64,000 bases of DNA, taken from contig CANMSD010000002.1 in assembly GCA_947500645.1 (NCBI GenBank), positions 744,001-808,000 on the forward strand, in the 5' to 3' direction. Both the position numbers and the translations under genes were made by a program. Below the pieces are notes generated by a model. That model was not told where the DNA came from. It was given only the letters and a program-made list of their open reading frames with translations, and did no database searches. Of this stretch, positions 39,411 to 47,704 are shown piece after piece (position 1 is the first letter of the stretch; the number at the start of each line of letters is the position of its first letter). The DNA is from an uncultured Erythrobacter sp. (GTDB lineage: Bacteria; Pseudomonadota; Alphaproteobacteria; Sphingomonadales; Sphingomonadaceae).

Positions 39411-41240
39411 ATGTCAGGGGATATTCAAACAACGGTCGAAACTGAGGCTGACGGCACGGCCGAGGCGAGCAAGCCGCCCAAGGCGCGCACGCTCGCGCCT
39501 TTGCGCATGGTTTATGCCGCTGCGGCGCAATATCCCACGCAAATTGCACTGGCGTTGGTTTCGCTGCTGATCACGGCGGGCGCGACCCTGGCCATTCCGT
39601 GGCGTTTCAAGGTGATCATCGACGAGGCGTTTGGCGGCTCGGCGGCGGAGGCGGAGATCGCCAGTGCTTTTCAGTATTTGCTGATGATCGTCGTCGTGCT
39701 GGCAATCGGCACGGCGCTGAGGTTCTATTTCGTCAGCTGGATTGGCGAGCGGGTGGTGGCCGATATCCGCCTGAAAGTGCAGCGCAACCTTTTGCGCCTT
39801 TCGCCGAGTTTCTACGAAGAGAACAGCCCGAAGGAAATCTCCAGCCGGATGACGTCGGATACGGCGATTATCGAAACGGTGGTGGGTACGACGGTCTCCA
39901 TTGCCCTGCGCAACAGTGTGACCGCCATTGGCGGCACGGCGTTGCTGCTTTATCTCGCACCCAAGCTCACTCTGGGCCTGCTGATCGGCATTCCGCTGGT
40001 CGTGCTGCCGATCGTATTCTTTGGACGCCGCATTCGCAACGTTTCGCGTACCAGCCAGGACAGGGTGGCCGATGTTGGCGCCAGCGTCACCGAAGTGCTG
40101 TCCGGCATGAAGATCGTGCAGAGTTTCGGTCAGCAGGAACGTGAGGCCGATCGTTTCGGTGAAGTCGTCGAGGCAACGTTCGCGACCGCCAAGAAGCGGA
40201 TCATGCTGCGTTCGGCCATGACCACTATTGTGATTACGCTGGTCTTCGGCGGGATTACGCTGGTGATGTGGCGCGGCGCGATCGCGGTTACACAGAACGA
40301 GATTACGGGCGGCACCATCGCCGCGTTCGTCCTGATCGGCGGACTGGTCGCCGGTGCCTTTGGTGCGCTCACCGAAGTTTACGGCGATTTGCTGCGCGGT
40401 GCCGGTGCAGCCGCTCGCCTGGCGGAATTGCTCGAAGCGAAGCCCAGCATTGCGCCTCCTGCGCGACCCGAGAAATTGCCCGAACCGCCGCGCGGTGGCC
40501 TCTCGTTCCGCAACGTCACCTTCCGCTATCCGAGCCGACCTGAAGTCGCGGCGCTGAATGACTTCACTCTGGAGGTCGAGCCTGGCGAAACAGTCGCGAT
40601 CGTCGGACCATCCGGGGCTGGCAAATCAACGATCTTCCAGCTGGTCGAGCGTTTCTACGATCCGCAGGCTGGTACTATCCGCTTGGATGGCATTCCGCTG
40701 ACCAAGGCAGACCCAGCCGATATTCGCGAGCGACTGGCCTTCGTGCCGCAAGTTGGCGTGCTGTTCAGCGGCAATGCGCGCGACAACCTGCGCTATGGCC
40801 GCTGGGATGCGAGCGATGAGGAGATATGGGACGCAGCGCGCGCGGCCAATGCCGAACATTTCCTGCGCGATCTGCCGCAAGGGCTCGATACCGATTTGGG
40901 CGAAGGCGGCACGCAGCTTTCGGGCGGGCAGCAGCAGCGTCTTGCGATTGCCCGAGCGCTGCTGCGCGATGCGCCGATCCTCTTGCTTGATGAGGCGACC
41001 AGTGCGCTGGATGCGGAAAGCGAGTTGCTGGTCCAGCAGGCTCTCGACGAGCTGATGACCGACCGCACCACTCTGGTTATCGCGCACCGCCTTGCTACCG
41101 TGCGCAAGGCGGATCGGATTATCGTGCTCGATCAAGGAAAGATCGCCGAACAGGGCACGCATGATGCGCTGGTCAAGGCTGAAGGCCTTTATGCGCGATT
41201 GGCGAAGCTACAATTCGCGAGCGACCAGGCTGCTGCGTAG
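39411..41240 (+). CDS. ABC exporter with fused membrane and ATPase domains
   Basis: A 609-residue half-transporter. Six membrane helices span about residues 40-330, and the nucleotide-binding domain covers about 365-600. It has Walker A GPSGAGKS (about residue 399), signature LSGGQQQRLAIAR (about 502) and Walker B ILLLDEATSALD. It should work as a homodimer exporting a lipid, drug or peptide, in the manner of MsbA-type and related exporters. The substrate cannot be told. No operon partner is seen. Confidence 0.9.
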   Translation: MSGDIQTTVETEADGTAEASKPPKARTLAPLRMVYAAAAQYPTQIALALVSLLITAGATLAIPWRFKVIIDEAFGGSAAEAEIASAFQYLLMIVVVLAIGTALRFYFVSWIGERVVADIRLKVQRNLLRLSPSFYEENSPKEISSRMTSDTAIIETVVGTTVSIALRNSVTAIGGTALLLYLAPKLTLGLLIGIPLVVLPIVFFGRRIRNVSRTSQDRVADVGASVTEVLSGMKIVQSFGQQEREADRFGEVVEATFATAKKRIMLRSAMTTIVITLVFGGITLVMWRGAIAVTQNEITGGTIAAFVLIGGLVAGAFGALTEVYGDLLRGAGAAARLAELLEAKPSIAPPARPEKLPEPPRGGLSFRNVTFRYPSRPEVAALNDFTLEVEPGETVAIVGPSGAGKSTIFQLVERFYDPQAGTIRLDGIPLTKADPADIRERLAFVPQVGVLFSGNARDNLRYGRWDASDEEIWDAARAANAEHFLRDLPQGLDTDLGEGGTQLSGGQQQRLAIARALLRDAPILLLDEATSALDAESELLVQQALDELMTDRTTLVIAHRLATVRKADRIIVLDQGKIAEQGTHDALVKAEGLYARLAKLQFASDQAAA

Positions 41241-41367
41241 TTTTGCGAGCGGCTAAGGCACGCAGTAAAAAAGCCCTCATTTTTCGACAAAATGCGAGTC
41301 AATCGGATAAGCGTCGACTCCTCTGTAAATGGCGGTCTAGACCGCATAGAAGAATTAATCACACAAA

Positions 41368-41413
41368 GAACAATCGACGGGACAGGTCATGAACAATCGA
41401 CGGGACAGGTCAT
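41368..41413 (+). repeat. Perfect 23-bp tandem duplication before the M13 peptidase
   Basis: The 23 bases at 41368-41390 repeat exactly at 41391-41413. Each unit holds GGGACAGG, a possible ribosome site. The junction creates an ATG at 41389-41391 that is absent at the end of the second unit, where the CAT is followed by AATG. Confidence 0.9.
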
Positions 41414-41415
41414 AA
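41389..41415 (+). CDS. Possible 8-codon leader ORF coupled to the M13 peptidase
   Basis: ATG 41389 begins MNNRRDRS and stops at TAA 41413-41415, which overlaps the peptidase ATG 41415 as TAATG. The first repeat unit's GGGACAGG is its ribosome site. Ribosomes ending here could restart on the peptidase gene. Whether it is translated is not shown by sequence. Confidence 0.35.
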   Translation: MNNRRDRS

Positions 41416-43595
41416 TGATCAAGAAAACAGCTCTTCTTAGCGCAGGCGTTGCCGCTCTGGTGCTCGCCAATCCAGCGCTGGCGAACACTTCCGATGCTGG
41501 CATCGACATGCTGCTCGACGAGACAGATGCAGCTGCAACTGAAGATGCGGCGGAACCTGACACACCAACCATGAGCTTCGGCACATGGGGTGTAGACCCG
41601 GAGTTGATTTCCGCAGATGTTGATCCCGGCGACGACTTCTTCAAATACGTCAACCAGAAATGGCTCGATGCGAACCCGCTTCCGGCGGAATACAGCCGCT
41701 TCGGCGCCTTCAACTTGCTGGGCGAAAAATCCACCAGCGATGTAAAGACTCTGGTTGATGAGTTGGTCGCGAAAGACTCTGAGAGTCTGAGCTATGATGA
41801 GCGCCGCATCGTCAACGCTTACAACGCATTTTTAGATACGGATGCTATCGAGGCGGCCGGGCTTGCGCCAGCGCAGCCCTATGTCGATGCACTGGCGAGC
41901 GTCGCGTCCTTGTCGGACCTGGCTATGCTTTGGGCGGAGCCGGGTTATTCGAGCCCGTTTGGCGGCTTCGTCAATGTCGATGCCAAACAGCCTGAACGCT
42001 ACGTCACCTATCTTGGCTTTGGCGGATTGGGCCTGCCAGATCGCGATTACTACCTCGACGAAACCGAGAAAGGCCGCGAAATCCAGGCCAAGTATAAGGA
42101 ATATCTGGCGCTGTTTCTCGAAGCCGGCGGCTACGCAGACCCTGCCGCGGCCGCCGAAGCGGTCTATGCGTTCGAAGACAAGATCGCTCGCACGATCAGC
42201 TGGGATCGCACAGTCAGCCGCAATCGTGATCTCACGTACAACGCCGTGACCAGCGACGAACTGGCCGCGATGGCTGGCGAATTCCCGGTCGAGGCGATGC
42301 TTGATAAGCTAGGCTGGTCGACCTCGCCGATCTATGTGGTCGGCTCGATTCCACCGACTGATGAAGAGATCGAAGAGCTAGGCCTCGATGAGGAAACGCT
42401 TGCCAAGATAGGCAAGGGTCTGCCCGGCATGCTCGAACTGGTGAACGAAACCCCGCTCGCGACCTTGCAAGCCTGGTCGATCAAGGAATTCTTGTCCGAC
42501 CGTGCGCACATCCTGCCAGCCAGGTACGACGAGGCGCAATTCGAATTCTTCGGAAAGCTGTTGCGCGGCACGCCGGAACAGCGCCCGCGCTGGAAACGGG
42601 CTATTGCCGCGACCGAAGGGGCGCTGGGCGAACTCGTCGGTAAGAGCTATGTCGAGCGCTATTTCCCGGCTGAGAACAAGGCGGCCATGGACGAGCTCGT
42701 CGCCAACCTGCGCGTCGCCATGGCGCAATCGATCGATGAAATCGACTGGATGGGCGAAGCGACCAAGGAAGAGGCGCGGGCGAAGCTCAACAGTTTCGAT
42801 CCCAAGATCGGCTATCGCGACAATCTTGAGACTTATGAAGGTCTCGAAATCACGCCTGACAATCCGATCGCCAATGAAGTTGCATCGGAAGCCTGGCAGC
42901 TGGCCGACAACGCATCGAAGCTAGGCGGGCCGATTGACCGGACCGAATGGTTCATGACCCCGCAGACGGTCAACGCCTACTACAACCCGACCAAGAACGA
43001 GATCGTTTTCCCCGCCGCGATCCTGCAACAACCGTTCTTCGGCATCGAAGCCGATATTGCGGTGAATTACGGCGCGATTGGCGGCGTGATTGGGCATGAG
43101 ATCGGGCACGGCTTCGACGATCAGGGCTCCAAGTCGGACGGTACGGGCAAGTTGCGCAACTGGTGGACCGATGAAGATCGCGCGGCCTTCGATGAGCGTG
43201 GTGACAAGCTGGTGGCGCAATATTCGTCATTCTGCCCATTCGATGAAGGCGAAACGTGCGTGAATGGTCGCCTGACGCTGGGTGAGAATATTGGCGATGT
43301 TGGCGGCTTGTCGCTTGCCTATCGCGCCTACAAGATTGCGACCAAGGACATGGACGTACCCGTTATCGATGGCTTCACTGGCGATCAGCGCTTCTTCCTT
43401 GCCTGGGCGCAGGTCTGGCGTTCGGCGCAGCGGGAAGAGAATTATCGCCTGCGTCTGCGCACTGGCGCACACAGCCCCGAGGAATACCGAGTCAACGGCG
43501 TCGTTCGCAACATCGACGCCTGGTACGAAGCCTTCGGCGTGACACCGGATGACGCGATGTACATCCCGCCGGAAGAGCGCGTGCGGATCTGGTAA
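41415..43595 (+). CDS. M13-family zinc metallopeptidase (neprilysin-like), exported
   Basis: A 726-residue peptidase with a signal peptide (about residues 1-22, ending ANPALA). The zinc motif HEIGH lies at 561-565, the third ligand is in GENIGDVGG, and NAYYNP is the substrate-binding stretch. The N-terminal region starts GDDFFKYVNQKWLDANPLP, typical of M13 enzymes. It should degrade small peptides in the periplasm. I start at ATG 41415, just after the tandem duplication; the frame stays open to 41292, but that part has no signal-like features. Confidence 0.93.
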   Translation: MIKKTALLSAGVAALVLANPALANTSDAGIDMLLDETDAAATEDAAEPDTPTMSFGTWGVDPELISADVDPGDDFFKYVNQKWLDANPLPAEYSRFGAFNLLGEKSTSDVKTLVDELVAKDSESLSYDERRIVNAYNAFLDTDAIEAAGLAPAQPYVDALASVASLSDLAMLWAEPGYSSPFGGFVNVDAKQPERYVTYLGFGGLGLPDRDYYLDETEKGREIQAKYKEYLALFLEAGGYADPAAAAEAVYAFEDKIARTISWDRTVSRNRDLTYNAVTSDELAAMAGEFPVEAMLDKLGWSTSPIYVVGSIPPTDEEIEELGLDEETLAKIGKGLPGMLELVNETPLATLQAWSIKEFLSDRAHILPARYDEAQFEFFGKLLRGTPEQRPRWKRAIAATEGALGELVGKSYVERYFPAENKAAMDELVANLRVAMAQSIDEIDWMGEATKEEARAKLNSFDPKIGYRDNLETYEGLEITPDNPIANEVASEAWQLADNASKLGGPIDRTEWFMTPQTVNAYYNPTKNEIVFPAAILQQPFFGIEADIAVNYGAIGGVIGHEIGHGFDDQGSKSDGTGKLRNWWTDEDRAAFDERGDKLVAQYSSFCPFDEGETCVNGRLTLGENIGDVGGLSLAYRAYKIATKDMDVPVIDGFTGDQRFFLAWAQVWRSAQREENYRLRLRTGAHSPEEYRVNGVVRNIDAWYEAFGVTPDDAMYIPPEERVRIW

Positions 43596-43630
43596 TTGAG
43601 CGTGCGCATTTGTGCATGACTTGAGCTGAG

Positions 43631-43698
43631 ACGGGCTGCCCGCAAGGGCCTCGTGCCCGCCCGCAGCGACGCGGCCTTCAGGCCGCATGAGCGAGGAA
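43631..43698 (-). repeat. R2 structured intergenic repeat, copy B (short)
   Basis: Read on the minus strand it shares TCCTCGCTCATGCG and GCTGCGGGCGG with copy C, then CCTTGCGG. The first stem here is GCGGCC with GGCCGC around TGAA, different in sequence from copies A and C but still paired. The third hairpin is shortened. It lies between the M13 peptidase and uppP. Confidence 0.65.
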
Positions 43699-43795
43699 AG
43701 CCGAGGCCGCGGGTGCAGCCGCCGGCGCCTGAGGTCAAACAAACACCCAACAAAATATTTGACTTGGCCCGCGCGCCTGCCAAGGCACGCGGGTC

Positions 43796-44641
43796 ATGAC
43801 CTTCCTGCAATTACTCCTGATCGCGGTCGTCCAGGGCATCACGGAATTCCTGCCGATTTCCTCGTCAGGGCACCTGATCCTGATCCCGTATCTGACCGAC
43901 TTTTCGGACCAGGGCCCGCTGATCGACGTAGCAGTGCATGTCGGCTCGTTGCTGGCGATCATCGTCTATTTCTTCAAGGACGTGGTATTGCTCGCGCGTG
44001 GCGGCTTCGCCTCGATTGGCATTGGCAAGGCGCCGTCCGAGCGACGACTCTTCTGGTGGATCGTGCTTGGCACCATCCCGGCGGTGGTGTTCGGCCTGTC
44101 GATCAAGATGGGCGTCTTCAATGGCTTTGCGGAAAGCATGTTCGGCATCACCATCGTCGATGATGACCTGATGGCTTCGATCCGCTTCACTGACCTGATT
44201 GCGGTCAATCTGATTTTCTACGGCATCTTGCTGGGCCTCGCGGATCATTTCGGCAGCGAGCACAAGAGCTTTGAAGGGATGACGTGGCGCGACGGCCTGA
44301 TCGTCGGCCTGGCGCAGGCATTGGCAATCATTCCCGGCACCAGCCGTTCGGGCGTCACCATGACAGCCACTCGGGCATTGGGATACAGCCGGTTTGAATC
44401 CGCGCGCTTTTCCTTTCTGCTGTCGATCCCGGCTGTGGCCGGAGCAGGCGTGCTGATCGTGCCTGAGATTTTCGACGCGGGCGCCGAGCTGGCCGTCGAG
44501 GCGCTTATCGCGGGTGTGCTGACTTTCATCGCCGCATTCCTGACCATGGCGTTCCTGATGAACTTCCTGAAACGCGCGTCGATGCTGGTGTTTGTGCTCT
44601 ATCGCGTAGCGATGGGCGTCGCGCTATTGGCGTTCTTCTAG
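43796..44641 (+). CDS. uppP: Undecaprenyl-diphosphatase
   Basis: UppP (BacA type) dephosphorylates undecaprenyl pyrophosphate to recycle the lipid carrier for peptidoglycan and polysaccharide synthesis. The 281 residues form about eight membrane helices. The motifs EFLPISSSGHLILIPY and PGTSRSGVTMTATRALGYSR carry the catalytic Glu, Ser and Arg. Bacitracin tolerance is linked to this family. It is followed 21 bases later by a small membrane gene. Confidence 0.96.
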   Translation: MTFLQLLLIAVVQGITEFLPISSSGHLILIPYLTDFSDQGPLIDVAVHVGSLLAIIVYFFKDVVLLARGGFASIGIGKAPSERRLFWWIVLGTIPAVVFGLSIKMGVFNGFAESMFGITIVDDDLMASIRFTDLIAVNLIFYGILLGLADHFGSEHKSFEGMTWRDGLIVGLAQALAIIPGTSRSGVTMTATRALGYSRFESARFSFLLSIPAVAGAGVLIVPEIFDAGAELAVEALIAGVLTFIAAFLTMAFLMNFLKRASMLVFVLYRVAMGVALLAFF

Positions 44642-44662
44642 GTTTCGATTGGAGAGGCGAAG

Positions 44663-44914
44663 ATGGCAATTCTGGTTCTGATCGCGATGGGCGGGCTACT
44701 TGGCTGGTTCGCTGCGATCCTTGCGCGAACCGAAGATGCTGCGGGTATCTTCAAAAGCATTGCCCTCGGCCTGCTTGCCAGCGCGATAGGCGGCCTGATT
44801 ATGAACGGCGGCGCGCTGTTTGGAGCACTCAGCTGGCTCGCGATTGGTGTAGCCGCGCTCGCGGCACTGGTTGTGCTGGTGGCATACAATCTGGTCTTTG
44901 TGGTGAGGTTTTAG
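44663..44914 (+). CDS. GlsB/YeaQ-like small membrane protein
   Basis: An 83-residue protein with three hydrophobic segments (about residues 2-20, 29-50 and 55-80) rich in Gly and Ala. The size and pattern fit the GlsB/YeaQ/YmgE (transglycosylase-associated) stress membrane proteins, although the match is by pattern. ATG 44663 is preceded by GGAGAGG. It is probably in one transcript with uppP. Confidence 0.65.
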   Translation: MAILVLIAMGGLLGWFAAILARTEDAAGIFKSIALGLLASAIGGLIMNGGALFGALSWLAIGVAALAALVVLVAYNLVFVVRF

Positions 44915-44943
44915 GTTTTTGTTTTCGCGGCGCCCATCCGGGC

Positions 44944-45040
44944 GCGCGATATCCTCGCTCATGCGACCATAGATCGCATCGCTGCGGGCGGCCTTTTGGC
45001 CTTGCGGTCGCTAAAGCGACCGTGCTCCGCGACCAAGCCA
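44944..45040 (+). repeat. R2 structured intergenic repeat, copy C
   Basis: The clearest R2 copy. It has stem ATGCGA/TCGCAT (44961-44979 area), core GCTGCGGGCGG (44981-44991), and stem GGTCGC/GCGACC around TAAA (45006-45021 area). A flanking GCGCCC/GGGCGC hairpin lies at 44930-44945. It fills the space between the GlsB-like gene and the end of phhA. Confidence 0.7.
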
Positions 45041-45051
45041 AACCACCTATT

Positions 45052-45990
45052 TCAAATCGGCTCTGCGCCTGATCCGCGGCCGCCGCGCAGATGATATTCC
45101 TGCGTGCCGCGATGCACCACATTGTCGACATCAATCACGGCGCTGTTGGCGTAAGTGAAGCTCGCTGCAAGGCTGCGATAAAGCCGGTCAAAATCGCGCT
45201 CGACAGTCTGGCGGTAGAGATCGTCAAAGCTCTCGATCACGAAATAGGTGGGCTGCAAATCGCTGATCACGTAATCGGTACGCATCGCGCGATCGACATT
45301 GAGCATGATGCGGTTCGGGCTTTGCGCCTCAGTCGCGAAGACAGCTTCCGTCGGGCCTGACAATATGCCTGCGCCATAGGCCTTGATGCCCTCGGCTTCT
45401 TCGATCAGGCCGAACTCGACTGTGTACCAATAGAGTGCGCCGAGCGCCTTCAGCCGATTGTAGCGCATCGCCTTCCACCCGGCGCGGCCATATTCCTGCA
45501 TGTAATCGGCGAAGACCGGATCGGTCAGCATCGGCACATGGCCGAAGACATCGTGGAATACGTCCGGTTCCTGGATGTAGTCGAAGGTTTCGCGCGTGCG
45601 GATGAAGTTGCCCGCCGGGAAACGGCGATTGGCCAGATGCCAGAAGAAAACGTGATCGGGGATCAGCATGGGCACGGGCACAACCGTCCAACCGGTGAGC
45701 GCATTCAGCTCTTCCGACAGTTTGCCGAATTCGGGCACACCGCCGCGCCCTAGGTCAAGTTTTTCAAGGCCGGCCATAAATGCGCTTGCCGCGCGGCCGG
45801 GCAGAACCTTCATCTGTCGTGTAAAGAGGTCGTTCCAGACGCCGTGATCCTCGCTCGAATACTGCGTCTGGATCGGCTCAATCCAATCATCGCCCAGATG
45901 CGCAGGTTTCTTGAGCGGCGCAGTAAATACGTCATCCGGCAGCTCGGGAAGCCGCGAAAAATCGCTATCAGGATCAGCAAGTGTAGCCAT
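45052..45990 (-). CDS. phhA: Phenylalanine-4-hydroxylase
   Basis: Converts phenylalanine to tyrosine with tetrahydropterin, oxygen and iron. The 312 residues match the bacterial monomeric form with no regulatory domain. The iron ligands are the two His in DVFHDVFGHVPM and the Glu of YTVEFGLI. I start at ATG 45990 (MATLADPDSD); the longer open frame to 46251 lies antisense to ppk2. The product feeds tyrosine breakdown or pigment pathways, none of which are here. Confidence 0.95.
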   Translation of the reverse strand: MATLADPDSDFSRLPELPDDVFTAPLKKPAHLGDDWIEPIQTQYSSEDHGVWNDLFTRQMKVLPGRAASAFMAGLEKLDLGRGGVPEFGKLSEELNALTGWTVVPVPMLIPDHVFFWHLANRRFPAGNFIRTRETFDYIQEPDVFHDVFGHVPMLTDPVFADYMQEYGRAGWKAMRYNRLKALGALYWYTVEFGLIEEAEGIKAYGAGILSGPTEAVFATEAQSPNRIMLNVDRAMRTDYVISDLQPTYFVIESFDDLYRQTVERDFDRLYRSLAASFTYANSAVIDVDNVVHRGTQEYHLRGGRGSGAEPI

Positions 45991-46054
45991 AACTCTGAAA
46001 ATTGGACTACCACCGCGAGAACGCAAGGACAAATCGCCAGACGGAGGCACGGCC

Positions 46055-46822
46055 ATGAAGGGTAAGCAATATCGCGAAGAGCTGGAGCCGCTGACCGAAG
46101 AGCTGGTGGGAATGGCGCGCTGGGCGCGAACCACTGGTGCGCGGGTTGTTGTGCTGTTTGAAGGTCGCGATACGGCGGGGAAGGGCGGCGCTATCCGGGC
46201 AGTGCGAGAACGGCTCAATCCGCGCCAGTGTCGCACCGTAGCGCTTTCCAAACCGACCGAGGACGAGCAGACGCAATGGTATTTCCAGCGCTATGTCGCG
46301 CATCTGCCCTGCGCAGGCGAAATCGTGCTGTTCGATCGCAGCTGGTACAATCGCCCCGGGGTTGAGCGGGTGATGGGCTATGCGACGGAGCCCCAGGTTG
46401 AAGCGTTCATGAAGCAGGCGCCGAGCTTCGAGCGATTGCTGATTGATGATGGCATCTTGCTGTACAAATATTGGCTGACAACGGATCAGGACAAGCAGGA
46501 GGAGCGGTTGCGAGAGCGGCTGGACGATCCGCTGAAGCGCTGGAAACTCTCGCCGATCGACCTCGCCGCGCGCGAGAAATACGATGATTATACGCGCGCC
46601 AGAGAGGCGATGCTCCGCGCGACGCATACCGACCATGCACCGTGGACGCTGGTGGATTTCAACGATCAGAAGCGCGGGCGGCTAACCCTAATCCGCGATT
46701 TGCTCGATCGCCTGCCGGATATGAACATAGAGCCGCCCAAGATCGACTTTCCCGAGTTGGAGACCAAACCGCTCAAGGAAAGCTATGACGTGCTGGAGCC
46801 GATCAAGAATTACGAGATTTGA
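46055..46822 (+). CDS. ppk2: Polyphosphate kinase 2
   Basis: A 255-residue PPK2 that moves phosphate between polyphosphate and nucleotides. It has Walker A GRDTAGKGG (about residues 37-45), the lid segment RERLNPRQCRTVALSKP and Walker B FDRSWYNRPGVERVMG. The C-terminus (SPIDLAAREKYDDYTRARE) is conserved. It looks like class I. I start at ATG 46055 because ACGGAGG precedes it; the longer frame overlaps phhA. It is divergent from phhA. Confidence 0.93.
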   Translation: MKGKQYREELEPLTEELVGMARWARTTGARVVVLFEGRDTAGKGGAIRAVRERLNPRQCRTVALSKPTEDEQTQWYFQRYVAHLPCAGEIVLFDRSWYNRPGVERVMGYATEPQVEAFMKQAPSFERLLIDDGILLYKYWLTTDQDKQEERLRERLDDPLKRWKLSPIDLAAREKYDDYTRAREAMLRATHTDHAPWTLVDFNDQKRGRLTLIRDLLDRLPDMNIEPPKIDFPELETKPLKESYDVLEPIKNYEI

Positions 46823-46852
46823 AAGGGTGGCGGGCGGAAATTCCTCAAGAAA

Positions 46853-47704
46853 TCAGACTAACGCGCTCGCCTTGGTAATCTGCCTGCCATCATCGGCGAA
46901 GGCACCAAGCTCATAGCTTTCATCAGCGCGTCGCATCACCAGATGCAGTGGCTCGTCGGCGACGGCGGGTGACATCCCACGGAACTGGAAATTGCGCAGC
47001 GTGTTTTCACCCAGCTCTCGCGCTGCCAGCTGCAACAGCAGGCTGGCGGTCAGCGGCCCGTGCACCACCAGCCCGCGATAACGCTCCTCCGCCTCCGCAT
47101 ACGGCGCATCATAGTGGATGCGGTGCGTATTGAAGGTCAACGCAGAATAGCGGAACAGCAATCGCGGATCGGGTGTGAGAGTGCGATGTGCGTCCCATTT
47201 GCTCGGATCGAACCCACCATCGCCAAGCGCAGGCGGTGAGAGTGGCGCACCGGACGGTGCGGCTTCGCGATAGACCAGCGTTTGCGTCTCGCGCACAGCC
47301 AAGGTTCCGTTGGCGCTGGTCTCGTGCTCAACGTCGACGAAGACAAGCTGACCTGAGCCGCCCGATTTCTCCTTGATCGACGCAACCGTGCTGGTGCGCG
47401 CAATGCTCGCGCCAAGCGGGATCGGAGAGACAAAATCGATCTGGCTGGCGGCCCACATCCGGCGTGGGAGCGGCACGGGCGGAAGAAAGCTCTGCTCGCT
47501 GTCATCGCGCAGCGGGTGACCATCTTCGCCCAATTGCGCAGTGGGCGCATCCGGGGTGCACAGCGCGAAGTGAATGCCTTGAGGTAGAAGCGCGGGCTGC
47601 GGAATGGTCAGATCAAACGTCGCGAGCCAGCGTTCAACCAGCCCTTCGTCCAGCCGGTCACTCGCGCGCGTTTCACGCCCAATCCAGGCATCCCATTGTG
47701 ACAT
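46853..47704 (-). CDS. MaoC-like double hot-dog dehydratase (FAS1-like dehydratase domain)
   Basis: A 283-residue protein with an N-terminal MaoC-like domain (MSQWDAWIGRE) and a C-terminal hot-dog half holding FNTHRIHYDAPYA and GLVVHGPLTASLLL. It resembles 3-hydroxyacyl-thioester dehydratase and mesaconyl-C4-CoA hydratase proteins; the exact substrate is uncertain. ATG 47704 overlaps the upstream thiolase stop by one base (TAATG). Last gene of the acyl-CoA cluster. Confidence 0.82.
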   Translation of the reverse strand: MSQWDAWIGRETRASDRLDEGLVERWLATFDLTIPQPALLPQGIHFALCTPDAPTAQLGEDGHPLRDDSEQSFLPPVPLPRRMWAASQIDFVSPIPLGASIARTSTVASIKEKSGGSGQLVFVDVEHETSANGTLAVRETQTLVYREAAPSGAPLSPPALGDGGFDPSKWDAHRTLTPDPRLLFRYSALTFNTHRIHYDAPYAEAEERYRGLVVHGPLTASLLLQLAARELGENTLRNFQFRGMSPAVADEPLHLVMRRADESYELGAFADDGRQITKASALV

